A stretch of DNA of 5,270 nt from Clostridiaceae bacterium UBA6085 (GTDB lineage: Bacteria > Bacillota > Clostridia > Clostridiales > Clostridiaceae), in contig DIXH01000086.1 of NCBI GenBank assembly GCA_002428605.1, positions 22,403 to 27,672 of the forward strand, read 5' to 3'. Below are positions 1 through 5,270 of the stretch, piece by piece. The stretch's first letter is position 1. Every line of letters begins with the position of its first letter. Made by a program: the position numbers and the translations under genes. A model generated the notes under the pieces. That model worked only from the letters and a program-made list of their open reading frames with translations. It was not told the origin of the DNA and made no database searches.

Positions 1-590
1 CCCACAAGGTCCATCTTTTCCCTGAACTGGTAGAATAGCTCGTTGTCGAAGAAAAGCTGTGTGACCAGGAAGTCAACTCCGTGGTCAACCTTCTGCTTCA
101 GGTACTTAAGGTCATCGACCTTGTTCCTTGTCTCTACATGTCCCTCTGGGTAGCATGCGGCCCCTATTGAAAATCCACCGAAATCCCTGACCTCATCAAT
201 AAGCTCGTAGGCATACCTGTATTCAGGCTTCCAGTTCTTGTCCTGCATGAAGGAATCCGGTATGTCACCGCGAAGGGCAAGGATGTTCTCTATCCCGCTG
301 TTTTTGATATCCTGCAGCATCTGGCGGATGGTATCCTTCGTCGAGGTCACGCAGGTAAGGTGGGCGATGGATTCAATACCGAAATCCTTCTTCACCCTCG
401 ATGCGATCTCCACGGTGTGCCCCTGTGATGAACCGCCTGCACCATAGGTGACTGATATGAAATCGGGGGAAAGGTCCCTCAGCTTCTCAAGCGTCTCGAA
501 TATGGTCTCCATTGGATATGTTGTCTTTGGCGGAAATATCTCGAAAGACACCGTAGTGTTTCCTTTTCCAAGCATGTCTCTTATCTTCAT
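1..590 (-). CDS. metF: 5,10-methylenetetrahydrofolate reductase, N-terminal part (runs off left edge)
   Basis: This enzyme reduces 5,10-methylene-THF to 5-methyl-THF in the cytoplasm using an FAD cofactor, supplying the methyl group for methionine synthesis. My own translation of the minus strand gives an open frame of 196 codons with no stop before the window edge; the family is usually near 290 residues, so about one third is missing. It begins MKIRDMLGKG. Family motifs in order are FEIFPPK (residues 16-22, with the expected catalytic Glu17), SVTYGAGGS (46-54), LALRGD (104-109, Asp109 at the FAD/folate site), GAACYPEGH (143-151) and DFLVTQLFFD (173-182, with the folate-contacting Gln178). 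The ATG at 590-588 is supported by a purine-rich site (AGAGGGG, 602-596) five bases upstream. The gene lies behind a SAM-I riboswitch, which independently fits a methionine-pathway role. Identity is firm. Whether the enzyme serves only methionine synthesis or also C1 metabolism cannot be read here. Confidence 0.96.
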   Translation of the reverse strand, partial: MKIRDMLGKGNTTVSFEIFPPKTTYPMETIFETLEKLRDLSPDFISVTYGAGGSSQGHTVEIASRVKKDFGIESIAHLTCVTSTKDTIRQMLQDIKNSGIENILALRGDIPDSFMQDKNWKPEYRYAYELIDEVRDFGGFSIGAACYPEGHVETRNKVDDLKYLKQKVDHGVDFLVTQLFFDNELFYQFREKMDLV

Positions 591-595
591 TTGTT

Positions 596-602
596 CCCCT
601 CT
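596..602 (-). promoter_or_regulatory. Ribosome binding site of metF
   Basis: AGAGGGG lies five bases before the metF ATG within a longer purine tract (606-596). It sits 24 bases downstream of the T-run of the riboswitch terminator, so it is outside the terminator stem. This fits control by transcription termination rather than by hiding the ribosome site. Confidence 0.7.
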
Positions 603-625
603 CCCTTTTACTTGCGCATCATTAT

Positions 626-652
626 AAAAAAACTCCGCCTGTTGGCAGAGTT
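626..652 (-). terminator. Intrinsic terminator, expression platform of the SAM-I riboswitch
   Basis: Reading the minus strand, AACTCTGCC (652-644) and GGCGGAGTT (639-631) form a 9-bp stem with one G-U pair, closed by the loop AACA. The stem runs into seven consecutive T residues (632-626, the first two belonging to the stem). This is a textbook rho-independent terminator placed between the aptamer and the metF ribosome site. By analogy with known S-box leaders it should form when SAM is bound and stop transcription before metF. A competing pairing is visible: GGCCGGGAG (679-671) can pair with CTCTGCC (650-644) if two bases are bulged. That would be the antiterminator formed without SAM. The hairpin is seen directly; the antiterminator is my inference by eye. 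Confidence 0.9.
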
Positions 653-660
653 AAATCACG

Positions 661-772
661 ACATTCTCATCTCCCGGCCATAACCGCTGGATTTGGCACC
701 ACGCCTTAAGGCAGGTTGCCGGATTTCACAGGGCCAGTTCCCTCCATCGCTCTCGATAAGCAGACATATGTC
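661..772 (-). promoter_or_regulatory. SAM-I (S-box) riboswitch aptamer controlling metF
   Basis: The minus strand carries the conserved S-box blocks in the right order and spacing. These are CTTATC (760-755) as the 5' side of P1 followed by GAGAG; GGAGGGAACTGGCCC (745-731); TGTGAAATCCGGCAACC (730-714), which with the previous block makes P2 and its kink-turn; a P3 hairpin TGCC-TTAA-GGCG (713-702); GGTGCCAAATCC (700-689); a short P4 with CGG/CCG arms (686-675); and GATGAG (671-666), which closes P1 by pairing with CTTATC. The four-way junction is thus complete. S-boxes bind S-adenosylmethionine and normally repress methionine and sulfur genes when SAM is plentiful, matching the metF gene 70 bases downstream. 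Outer boundaries are approximate: five more pairs, GACAT (772-768) with ATGTC (664-660), may extend P1 across an internal loop. Confidence 0.95.
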
Positions 773-797
773 CGCGTCAAGTATATGTTTTTACAAG

Positions 798-827
798 ATT
801 ATATACAAATTGTTCATACCCTGTCAA
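798..827 (-). promoter_or_regulatory. Sigma-A promoter for metF and its riboswitch leader
   Basis: On the minus strand a perfect TTGACA (827-822) and a perfect TATAAT (803-798) are separated by 18 bases, within the usual 16-18 range for the vegetative sigma factor. Initiation would be expected near the A residues at 792-791, giving a leader of about 200 nt with the S-box starting some 20-30 nt into it. The -35 hexamer lies inside the last codons of aroK (the codons for Leu-Asp-Arg before the final Val and stop). The promoter is inferred from sequence only, but the double consensus match and its position ahead of a riboswitch make it convincing. Confidence 0.88.
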
Positions 828-1308
828 GAATATTGACAGCATTCTTCAAGGTTTCGTCCGTACTTCCTGAATTGTCCAGGACTATATCCGCATAGTGCCT
901 GTATAGGGATATCCTCTCCTCATAGAGCCTCCTGATCCGTCCGGAATCATCCTTCAGGAGAGGTCTTCCGGAGAAATCAGTCCGCCCGATTATGGTGTCA
1001 ACAGGAGTGTCAAGGAACAAGACCTTACCGCTTGCCTTTAGAAGGCTAATTCCGCCCTGCCTGAGTACCGCACCGCCGCCTGTTGATATCACTGTATTTT
1101 CAAAGGCTGATGCTTTCCTGCAGACCTCTTCCTCGATATCCCTGAAATGGCTCTCGCCTGATCCGCTGAATATTTCGGGTATGCTCCTGCCTGTCTCTTC
1201 CTCGATGATGCAGTCCAGGTCCCTGAAGTCCATGCCGAGGGCTGCAGCAAGTTTCTTCCCTATTGTTGTCTTCCCGCTGCCGGGCATACCTATGAGTATG
1301 ATGTTCAT
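814..1308 (-). CDS. aroK: Shikimate kinase
   Basis: This cytoplasmic enzyme phosphorylates shikimate at the 3-hydroxyl with ATP, step 5 of the chorismate pathway. At 164 residues it is a normal length for a single-domain shikimate kinase. It shows the P-loop GMPGSGKT (7-14, Lys13), the Asp pair in FRDLD (Asp30 and Asp32, Mg and shikimate binding), HFRD (Arg56), the STGGGA shikimate-binding loop (Gly77-79), and the lid region with GRPLL (Arg115). The C-terminal RRLYEERISLYRHYADIVLD stretch is also typical. The ATG at 1308 starts five bases after the pheA stop. The ribosome site is weak: a run of G residues inside the end of pheA sits about a dozen bases upstream, so translation may depend partly on coupling to pheA. 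The last codons contain the -35 box of the metF promoter. It is the last gene of the visible aro operon. The symbol aroK is used generically; no paralogue is visible for comparison. Confidence 0.95.
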   Translation of the reverse strand: MNIILIGMPGSGKTTIGKKLAAALGMDFRDLDCIIEEETGRSIPEIFSGSGESHFRDIEEEVCRKASAFENTVISTGGGAVLRQGGISLLKASGKVLFLDTPVDTIIGRTDFSGRPLLKDDSGRIRRLYEERISLYRHYADIVLDNSGSTDETLKNAVNILDRV

Positions 1309-1313
1309 ATTCT

Positions 1314-2471
1314 TCAGGCACCCCCGTCGGCCTTGTAGCTTCCAAGTATCCTGAAACTTTCGCTGTTCTCGATGAGCTCCGCCACCACATCATCCATGTT
1401 CCCGTAGGCAAGGCTTCCTGTGAAGTCAGTGAAGAACCTGTACTCCCAGCCCTTCCCGGCGACAGGCCTTGATTCGATCTTAAGGAGGTTCAGTCCTCTT
1501 GATGTGAAGCAGGATAGCATCCTGTGAAGGCTCCCCACCTCATGTCTAAGGGTGAACATGACGCTGATCTTGTCGCTGCCCTCCCTTGATTCCATGGCCT
1601 TAGACACAATGACGAACCTTGTGTGATTGTGCTCATTGGAATTTATCCCTTCTGCAAGGACCTTAAGTCCGTATATCTCGGCTGCACGCCTGCTGGCGAT
1701 CGCAGCCTTGGACACATCCTTAGATTCAGCTACCTTCTTGGCGCTCTCCGCCGTATTTTCCATGATGTTGCGACGCCAGGCTGGGTGCTTCGCAAGGAAA
1801 CCCTCTGACTGGAGAAAGCCCTGCTCATGGGAATAGACATCAGTTACCGTATCCAGGGCTGCACCCTCAGGTGCCATGAGGCAGTGCCCTATCCTTATGG
1901 TCTTTTCACCAACCATGTAGCAGTTGTACTTCGACATGAGGTCGAAGACCTGTACTATCGATCCCGTTGAGTTGTTCTCTATGGGCAGTACGCCATAGTA
2001 AGCATCACCCCTGTCAAGTGCCTTGAACACATCCTCGAAGGTAGTGACGTTGGACTTCCTTACGGAATCTCCAAAGAAGCTTATGCATGCTTCCTCGCCG
2101 TAGGCGCCGGGCTGTCCCTGGTATACGACAGAAGGGTCAGTGACCTCGTCCCTCATGGCTTCCATGGCAGACCTGTAAGCATTGTAGTCGGGATGCACCC
2201 CAGGGCCCATCAGCATATGCTGTTCGTGCCTGCTGTGGCTCATGAGCAGCTCGAAGAACCTGGTTGCACCTGATTCAAGTCCCGTACCCCTGACCTTTGC
2301 TATCTTCTCCTCGAGGAGCAGCTTCTCCCTTTCCGGGTCGAAGACCTGCATACCCCGTGCCTTCTTGTATTCCCCTATCCTCCTTGCAACATCCATGCGC
2401 CTGGCATAGAGGTCAAGAAGCTTTTCGTCTATCTCATCTATTTCACTTCGCATAGCCTTGAGTTCATCCAA
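1314..2471 (-). CDS. pheA: Bifunctional chorismate mutase / prephenate dehydratase (P-protein) with ACT domain
   Basis: The product converts chorismate to prephenate and then to phenylpyruvate, committing flux to phenylalanine. With a TTG start at 2471 it has 385 residues, the usual P-protein size. An AroQ-type chorismate mutase fills residues 1-90, with the active-site set Arg8, Arg25, Lys36, Asp45, Arg48, Glu49 and probably Gln84 in the same spacing as the E. coli enzyme. Prephenate dehydratase follows (about 115-292) with VVYQGQPGAYGEEA, LPIENNSTGS (163-171) and the catalytic NHTRF (Thr284). A C-terminal ACT domain (about 301-380) has GSLHRML and ESRP (333-336), the pair that forms the phenylalanine-binding site, so feedback inhibition by phenylalanine is expected. 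An in-frame GTG at 2480 would add three residues, but it touches the AGGAGG site (2485-2480) with no spacer, whereas TTG 2471 lies eight bases from it. The gene starts about 12 nt after the aroC stop. Confidence 0.95.
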   Translation of the reverse strand: MDELKAMRSEIDEIDEKLLDLYARRMDVARRIGEYKKARGMQVFDPEREKLLLEEKIAKVRGTGLESGATRFFELLMSHSRHEQHMLMGPGVHPDYNAYRSAMEAMRDEVTDPSVVYQGQPGAYGEEACISFFGDSVRKSNVTTFEDVFKALDRGDAYYGVLPIENNSTGSIVQVFDLMSKYNCYMVGEKTIRIGHCLMAPEGAALDTVTDVYSHEQGFLQSEGFLAKHPAWRRNIMENTAESAKKVAESKDVSKAAIASRRAAEIYGLKVLAEGINSNEHNHTRFVIVSKAMESREGSDKISVMFTLRHEVGSLHRMLSCFTSRGLNLLKIESRPVAGKGWEYRFFTDFTGSLAYGNMDDVVAELIENSESFRILGSYKADGGA

Positions 2472-2479
2472 TGCATCCA

Positions 2480-2486
2480 CCTCCTA
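2480..2486 (-). promoter_or_regulatory. Ribosome binding site of pheA fused to the aroC stop codon
   Basis: TAGGAGG reads as the aroC stop codon TAG (2486-2484) merged with a full AGGAGG Shine-Dalgarno (2485-2480). Its spacing decides the pheA start: eight bases to TTG 2471, against none to GTG 2480. The arrangement suggests that ribosomes finishing aroC hand over to pheA. Confidence 0.75.
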
Positions 2487-3539
2487 AAGTCCAAGCACCT
2501 CGCAGATCGCAAGTGCAGCCGCAGCCTCGATTACAGGTACCGCCCTGTGAACTATGCACGGGTCGTGCCTTCCTTCAATGGCGATCTCCGAATCCTCCAG
2601 CGTCCTCATGTTCATTGTCTTCTGAGGAAGCCCTATGGAGGATGTGGGCTTTATAACGACCGAGAAGACAACCGGCATGCCGTTGGTTATTCCGCCGTTG
2701 ATGCCGCCGTTATTGTTGGTTGTAGTCATTACCCTGCCGTCCCTGTACTGGAACGGGTCGTTTGCAATGCTTCCCTTCATCCTCGCCATGTCGAAGCCTG
2801 TGCCGAATTCAATACCCTTCACTGCCGGAACAGCGAACATGTTAAGCGACAAGACGCTTTCAACGCTGTCCCTGCCCGGCGTGCCTTTTCCTGCAGGAAG
2901 GCCGTCTACGACGCACTCGATTATCCCTCCTACAGAGTCATGCTCGTCCTTCGCCTTCCTAATGGCTTCCTTCATGAGCTCGCCCCTTGCGTCGTCAATG
3001 ACTGGAAATCCCTTGCCTGCGACTCCTAAAAGTATGGACGGGTCCTCATCAGTGAGCCTTGAAGGAATGTCCTCGATGCCTGCGATCTCCCTGATCCTTG
3101 CCCTTACGGTCACTCCGGACTCCTTCAGCATAAGCTTTGCCACTGCTCCCGCAAATACAAGAGGTGCCGTTATCCTTCCTGAGAAATGGCCGCTGCCCCT
3201 GTGGTCGTTGAAGCCATTATACCTGACATAGCCTGAATAGTCGGCATGCCCAGGCCTTGCCAGGACCTTCATGGCTTCGTAGTCCCCTGACCTTGTATCG
3301 CTGTTCTCGATTATCCCGCAAAGAGGCGTACCGGTAGCCCTGCCCTCGAATACTCCGGAGAGGATCCTGACTGAGTCAGCTTCCTTCCTGGGAGTAGAGA
3401 GGTCATTCTGGCCAGGTTTCCTTCTGTCCATTTCACCGGATATGAATCCCATGTCAATGACAAGGCCGCTCTTCACTCCCTCAAGCACCACTCCGATTGC
3501 CGGTCCGTGGCTCTCCCCGAATATCATATGCTTCATCAT
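2484..3539 (-). CDS. aroC: Chorismate synthase
   Basis: This enzyme removes phosphate from 5-enolpyruvylshikimate-3-phosphate to give chorismate, the last shared step of aromatic synthesis; it is cytoplasmic and needs reduced FMN. The 351-residue product shows FGESHG (7-12, His11), DRRKPGQ (38-44), the RPGHADYSGYVRY segment (95-107, His98), HRGSGHFSGRITAPLVFAG (113-131), a TTTNNNGGINGGITNG FMN-site region (272-287), and the C-terminal signature GRHDPCIVHRAVPVIEA (323-339). The N-terminus is short: FGESHG begins at residue 7, whereas E. coli-type enzymes carry about ten more residues. The ATG at 3539 overlaps the aroB stop by 4 nt (ATGA). A second ATG follows directly at 3536 and is better spaced (eight bases) from the GGAGG at 3549-3545, so the protein may begin one residue later. 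It is translationally coupled to aroB and sits before pheA, which consumes its product. Confidence 0.97.
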   Translation of the reverse strand: MMKHMIFGESHGPAIGVVLEGVKSGLVIDMGFISGEMDRRKPGQNDLSTPRKEADSVRILSGVFEGRATGTPLCGIIENSDTRSGDYEAMKVLARPGHADYSGYVRYNGFNDHRGSGHFSGRITAPLVFAGAVAKLMLKESGVTVRARIREIAGIEDIPSRLTDEDPSILLGVAGKGFPVIDDARGELMKEAIRKAKDEHDSVGGIIECVVDGLPAGKGTPGRDSVESVLSLNMFAVPAVKGIEFGTGFDMARMKGSIANDPFQYRDGRVMTTTNNNGGINGGITNGMPVVFSVVIKPTSSIGLPQKTMNMRTLEDSEIAIEGRHDPCIVHRAVPVIEAAAALAICEVLGL

Positions 3540-4606
3540 TCAACCCTCCCTATGAACTCCATGAGGCTTCCTGTATCCATTTTCCTTATGACTGCCTTGC
3601 CTATATCCTCGATGAATATCAGGTTTATCATGCTGCCTTCTGCCTTCTTGTCAACGCCGACAGCCTTTGCGTACTCCTCAAGCCCGATGTCGATCGATTC
3701 GGGGAGGCCGTACATCCTGATGATACTTCTGAGCTGGTCCGTGCAGCCCTTCCTGGTCATTCCTGTCTCTTCTCCGATCTTTGCTATCAGTACCATTCCT
3801 GCCGCTACAGCTTCGCCGTGGGTGTACCTTGAGTAGCCGCCTGATTTCTCATAGGCGTGACCTAAAGTGTGCCCGAAGTTAAGGACCATCCTTCCGCCCT
3901 CATCCTTCTCGTCAGCTTCGACTATCCTTCTCTTGATGTCTACGCAGGTGTACACTACATCCTCTATCTCCGACATCACTCCCGGCCTTCCGCCTAAGGT
4001 GGAAAGTCTTTGGAAGAGTCCTGCATCCTCGATGGCCCCGTACTTGATGACTTCTGCCATGCCGTCTGAGAACACCCTGTCAGGGAGAGTTTCAAGGCAG
4101 TCGGTGTCGATCACCACAGCCCTGGCCTGATGGAAGGCGCCTGCCAGGTTCTTTCCCGCGTTAAGGTTCACCGCTACCTTCCCTCCGACTGAGCTGTCTA
4201 CCTGAGACAGGAGCGTCGTAGGTATCTGCACGAAATCGACACCGCGAAGGACAGTTGCAGCAACGAAGCCGGCAAGGTCTCCGACTACCCCGCCGCCAAG
4301 TGCGACGATGATGTCCTTCCTCGTGAGTCCTCCCTCCAGGAGCCTTTCGCAGACCTCGGAGTATACCCCCATCGACTTGCTTCCTTCACCAGGCTCCACG
4401 AGAACAGTGAACAGGTCAAAGCCTTCATCCTTCAGGCTTTGCCTGACCATGTCCCCATAGATGGCATCAACGGTTTTATCCGTTATGAGTGCCGCCTTGT
4501 TTCCTCTGGCAACAGACCTTACTGTCCTGCCGGCTTGACTTAAGGTTCCTGAGCCAATTTCAATCATGTATTCTTTTCCTGGAAGTCTTACCTCTAGTGT
4601 CTTCAA
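3536..4606 (-). CDS. aroB: 3-dehydroquinate synthase
   Basis: This enzyme cyclises DAHP to 3-dehydroquinate, step 2 of the shikimate pathway, using NAD and a divalent metal in the cytoplasm. At 356 residues it is full length. The N-terminal Rossmann half carries EPGEGSKS (71-78) and VALGGGVVGDLAGFVAAT (101-118, NAD binding), followed by QIPTTLLSQVDSSVGGK (127-143) and the KNLAGAFHQ motif (152-160). The metal ligands are present as Glu185 in DGMAEVIKYG, His246 in NFGHTLGH and His263 in THGEA. The start is a TTG at 4606. It is supported by a full AGGAGG (4619-4614) seven bases upstream and by an N-terminus of normal length; the next in-frame ATG (residue 14) would cut into the first strand. It begins 11 nt after the DAHP synthase stop, and its TGA overlaps the aroC start, so it is an internal gene of the operon that directly follows the supplier of its substrate. 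Confidence 0.97.
   Translation of the reverse strand: MKTLEVRLPGKEYMIEIGSGTLSQAGRTVRSVARGNKAALITDKTVDAIYGDMVRQSLKDEGFDLFTVLVEPGEGSKSMGVYSEVCERLLEGGLTRKDIIVALGGGVVGDLAGFVAATVLRGVDFVQIPTTLLSQVDSSVGGKVAVNLNAGKNLAGAFHQARAVVIDTDCLETLPDRVFSDGMAEVIKYGAIEDAGLFQRLSTLGGRPGVMSEIEDVVYTCVDIKRRIVEADEKDEGGRMVLNFGHTLGHAYEKSGGYSRYTHGEAVAAGMVLIAKIGEETGMTRKGCTDQLRSIIRMYGLPESIDIGLEEYAKAVGVDKKAEGSMINLIFIEDIGKAVIRKMDTGSLMEFIGRVE
3544..3551 (-). promoter_or_regulatory. Ribosome binding site of aroC inside the end of aroB
   Basis: AGGGAGGG lies within the last codons of aroB. The GGAGG core is five bases from ATG 3539 and eight from ATG 3536, so the tandem start codons are both reachable. Together with the ATGA overlap this indicates coupled translation of aroB and aroC. 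Confidence 0.7.
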
Positions 4607-4613
4607 GCTAAAG

Positions 4614-4620
4614 CCTCCTA
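4614..4620 (-). promoter_or_regulatory. Ribosome binding site of aroB fused to the DAHP synthase stop codon
   Basis: TAGGAGG combines the TAG stop of the upstream gene (4620-4618) with a full AGGAGG (4619-4614), seven bases before the TTG start of aroB. The same seven-base arrangement occurs at the aroC-pheA junction. It explains how a TTG start can be used efficiently and argues for translational hand-over. Confidence 0.75.
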
Positions 4621-5270
4621 CATTCCCGGATGGAAAGCCTGCACAAGCGGGAATGACTTCTTCATGAAATCGTCGAACTGCTTGGGATTTAAGCTCTGCT
4701 GTCCGTCTGAGAGCGCATGCTGAGGGTCATTGTGAACCTCGATCATAAGGCCGTCAGCTCCTGCGGCTATCGCAGCAAGGGCAAGTGACTCAACCATCCA
4801 GCTCATGCCTCCGGCATGGGATGGGTCTACTATTATAGGGAGATGGCTCATCTTCTTTATTGCAGGTATTGCACTTATGTCCAGAGTGTTCCTTGTATAG
4901 TTCTCGAAGGTCCTTATCCCTCTTTCACAGAGGATGACATTGCTGTTTCCGCCTGCCATGATGTACTCAGCTGACATGACCCATTCCTCGTAGCTGTTGG
5001 AAAGTCCTCTCTTGAGCACTACCGGCCTTGACATCTTTCCTACTTCCTTGAGCAGGTCGAAGTTCTGCATGTTCCTGGCACCTATCTGGATGACATCCAC
5101 CTTCTCCTCGAAGATCTCGCAGAGCTTAGGTGACATTATCTCGCTTACTATCGGAAGTCCTGTCTCAGCCTTTGCCTTAATCAGCAGGTCAAGTCCCTCC
5201 ACCTCGAGTCCCTGGAAGGAGTATGGCGAGGTCCTTGGCTTGTAAGCTCCGCCTCTCAGCATCTTTGCCC
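4618..5270 (-). CDS. aroF: 3-deoxy-7-phosphoheptulonate (DAHP) synthase, C-terminal part (runs off right edge)
   Basis: This enzyme condenses phosphoenolpyruvate with erythrose 4-phosphate, the first and usually feedback-controlled step of aromatic synthesis. The visible 217 residues match the AroF/class I-beta type found in Bacillus and Thermotoga. The frame stays open to the window edge: the Met at 5262 is internal (…AKMLRGG…), lying in the conserved LRGGAYKPRTSPYSFQG motif, and is not the start. Three metal ligands of the family are visible: His in IVDPSHAGG, Glu in GLMIEVH, and Asp in ALSDGQQSLNP. The fourth, a Cys in the GPC motif, should lie some 25-30 residues upstream, outside the window. 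About 120 N-terminal residues are missing, so I cannot tell whether there is an N-terminal ferredoxin-like or chorismate mutase regulatory domain. The gene ends at TAG 4618, which is fused to the aroB ribosome site. A symbol such as aroA, aroG or aroF is a naming choice; the function is firm. Confidence 0.95.
   Translation of the reverse strand, partial: AKMLRGGAYKPRTSPYSFQGLEVEGLDLLIKAKAETGLPIVSEIMSPKLCEIFEEKVDVIQIGARNMQNFDLLKEVGKMSRPVVLKRGLSNSYEEWVMSAEYIMAGGNSNVILCERGIRTFENYTRNTLDISAIPAIKKMSHLPIIVDPSHAGGMSWMVESLALAAIAAGADGLMIEVHNDPQHALSDGQQSLNPKQFDDFMKKSFPLVQAFHPGM

Noticed and set aside
238..447. Plus-strand 69-codon frame in the left part of the window
   Set aside because: It is antisense to metF, whose minus-strand frame shows all the family motifs.
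775..780. TTGACG on the minus strand as a second -35 box within the metF leader
   Set aside because: No acceptable -10 hexamer lies 16-18 bases downstream, where the S-box begins; the promoter at 827-798 is far better.
992..1354. Plus-strand open frame of 120 codons opposite aroK
   Set aside because: It lies antisense to a shikimate kinase with every family motif; its translation is low-complexity Pro/Ser-rich and has no ribosome site. It is a shadow of aroK.
1100..1411. Minus-strand frame of 103 codons spanning the pheA-aroK junction
   Set aside because: It is out of frame with both well-supported genes, and its translation is Arg/Glu-rich without motifs.
2547..3231. Two long plus-strand open frames (160 and 198 codons) opposite aroC
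   Set aside because: Both overlap highly conserved chorismate synthase sequence on the other strand. Their products resemble no family I know, and long antisense frames are common opposite genes of this composition.
3497..3836. Plus-strand frames of 111 and 109 codons opposite the 3' part of aroB
   Set aside because: They overlap each other in two frames and lie opposite a conserved aroB; no Shine-Dalgarno or recognisable domain.
5260..5262. ATG at 5262 as the start of the DAHP synthase gene
   Set aside because: It falls inside the conserved AKMLRGGAYKPRT segment and the frame continues upstream to the window edge, so the gene is cut by the window and this Met is internal.
1..5270. A novel defence, mobile or CRISPR-like system
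   Set aside because: All coding sequence is assigned to well-known amino acid and folate enzymes, and the one intergenic gap is a SAM-I riboswitch. I saw no repeats, transposase fragments or unexplained genes.

Overview
The window holds a compact biosynthetic locus in which every gene reads on the minus strand, so transcription runs from high to low coordinates. It looks like a low-to-mid GC Gram-positive anaerobe, most likely in Clostridia. The reasons are strong AGGAGG-type ribosome binding sites, TTG starts, frequent AGG/AGA arginine and ATA isoleucine codons, a chorismate synthase with a short N-terminus, and a SAM-I (S-box) riboswitch with an intrinsic terminator ahead of metF. I cannot name a genus from this sequence alone.

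From right to left, positions 5270 to 814 carry five tightly packed genes for phenylalanine and chorismate synthesis. They are the C-terminal two thirds of a DAHP synthase (aroF-type, cut by the window edge), 3-dehydroquinate synthase (aroB), chorismate synthase (aroC), a bifunctional chorismate mutase/prephenate dehydratase with an ACT domain (pheA) and shikimate kinase (aroK). Junctions are 11 nt, a 4-nt ATGA overlap, about 12 nt and 5 nt, which is what a single transcript would show. The operon supplies steps 1, 2, 5 and 7 of the shikimate pathway plus the branch to phenylpyruvate. The genes for steps 3, 4 and 6 (aroD/aroQ, aroE, aroA) and tyrA are not in view.

Positions 813 to 591 form a non-coding leader of about 220 nt. 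It contains a near-consensus sigma-A promoter whose -35 box lies inside the last codons of aroK, then a complete SAM-I aptamer, a 9-bp hairpin with a T-run, and a purine-rich ribosome binding site. It controls metF (methylenetetrahydrofolate reductase), of which the first 196 residues are visible before the left edge.

I see no terminator between aroK and the metF leader. Transcripts reading through from the aro operon would therefore pass through the SAM riboswitch, whose hairpin may also act as a conditional terminator for the aro operon. Otherwise the gene content is conventional. I found no mobile element, CRISPR array, RNA gene or unrecognised protein, and no sign of a new system.
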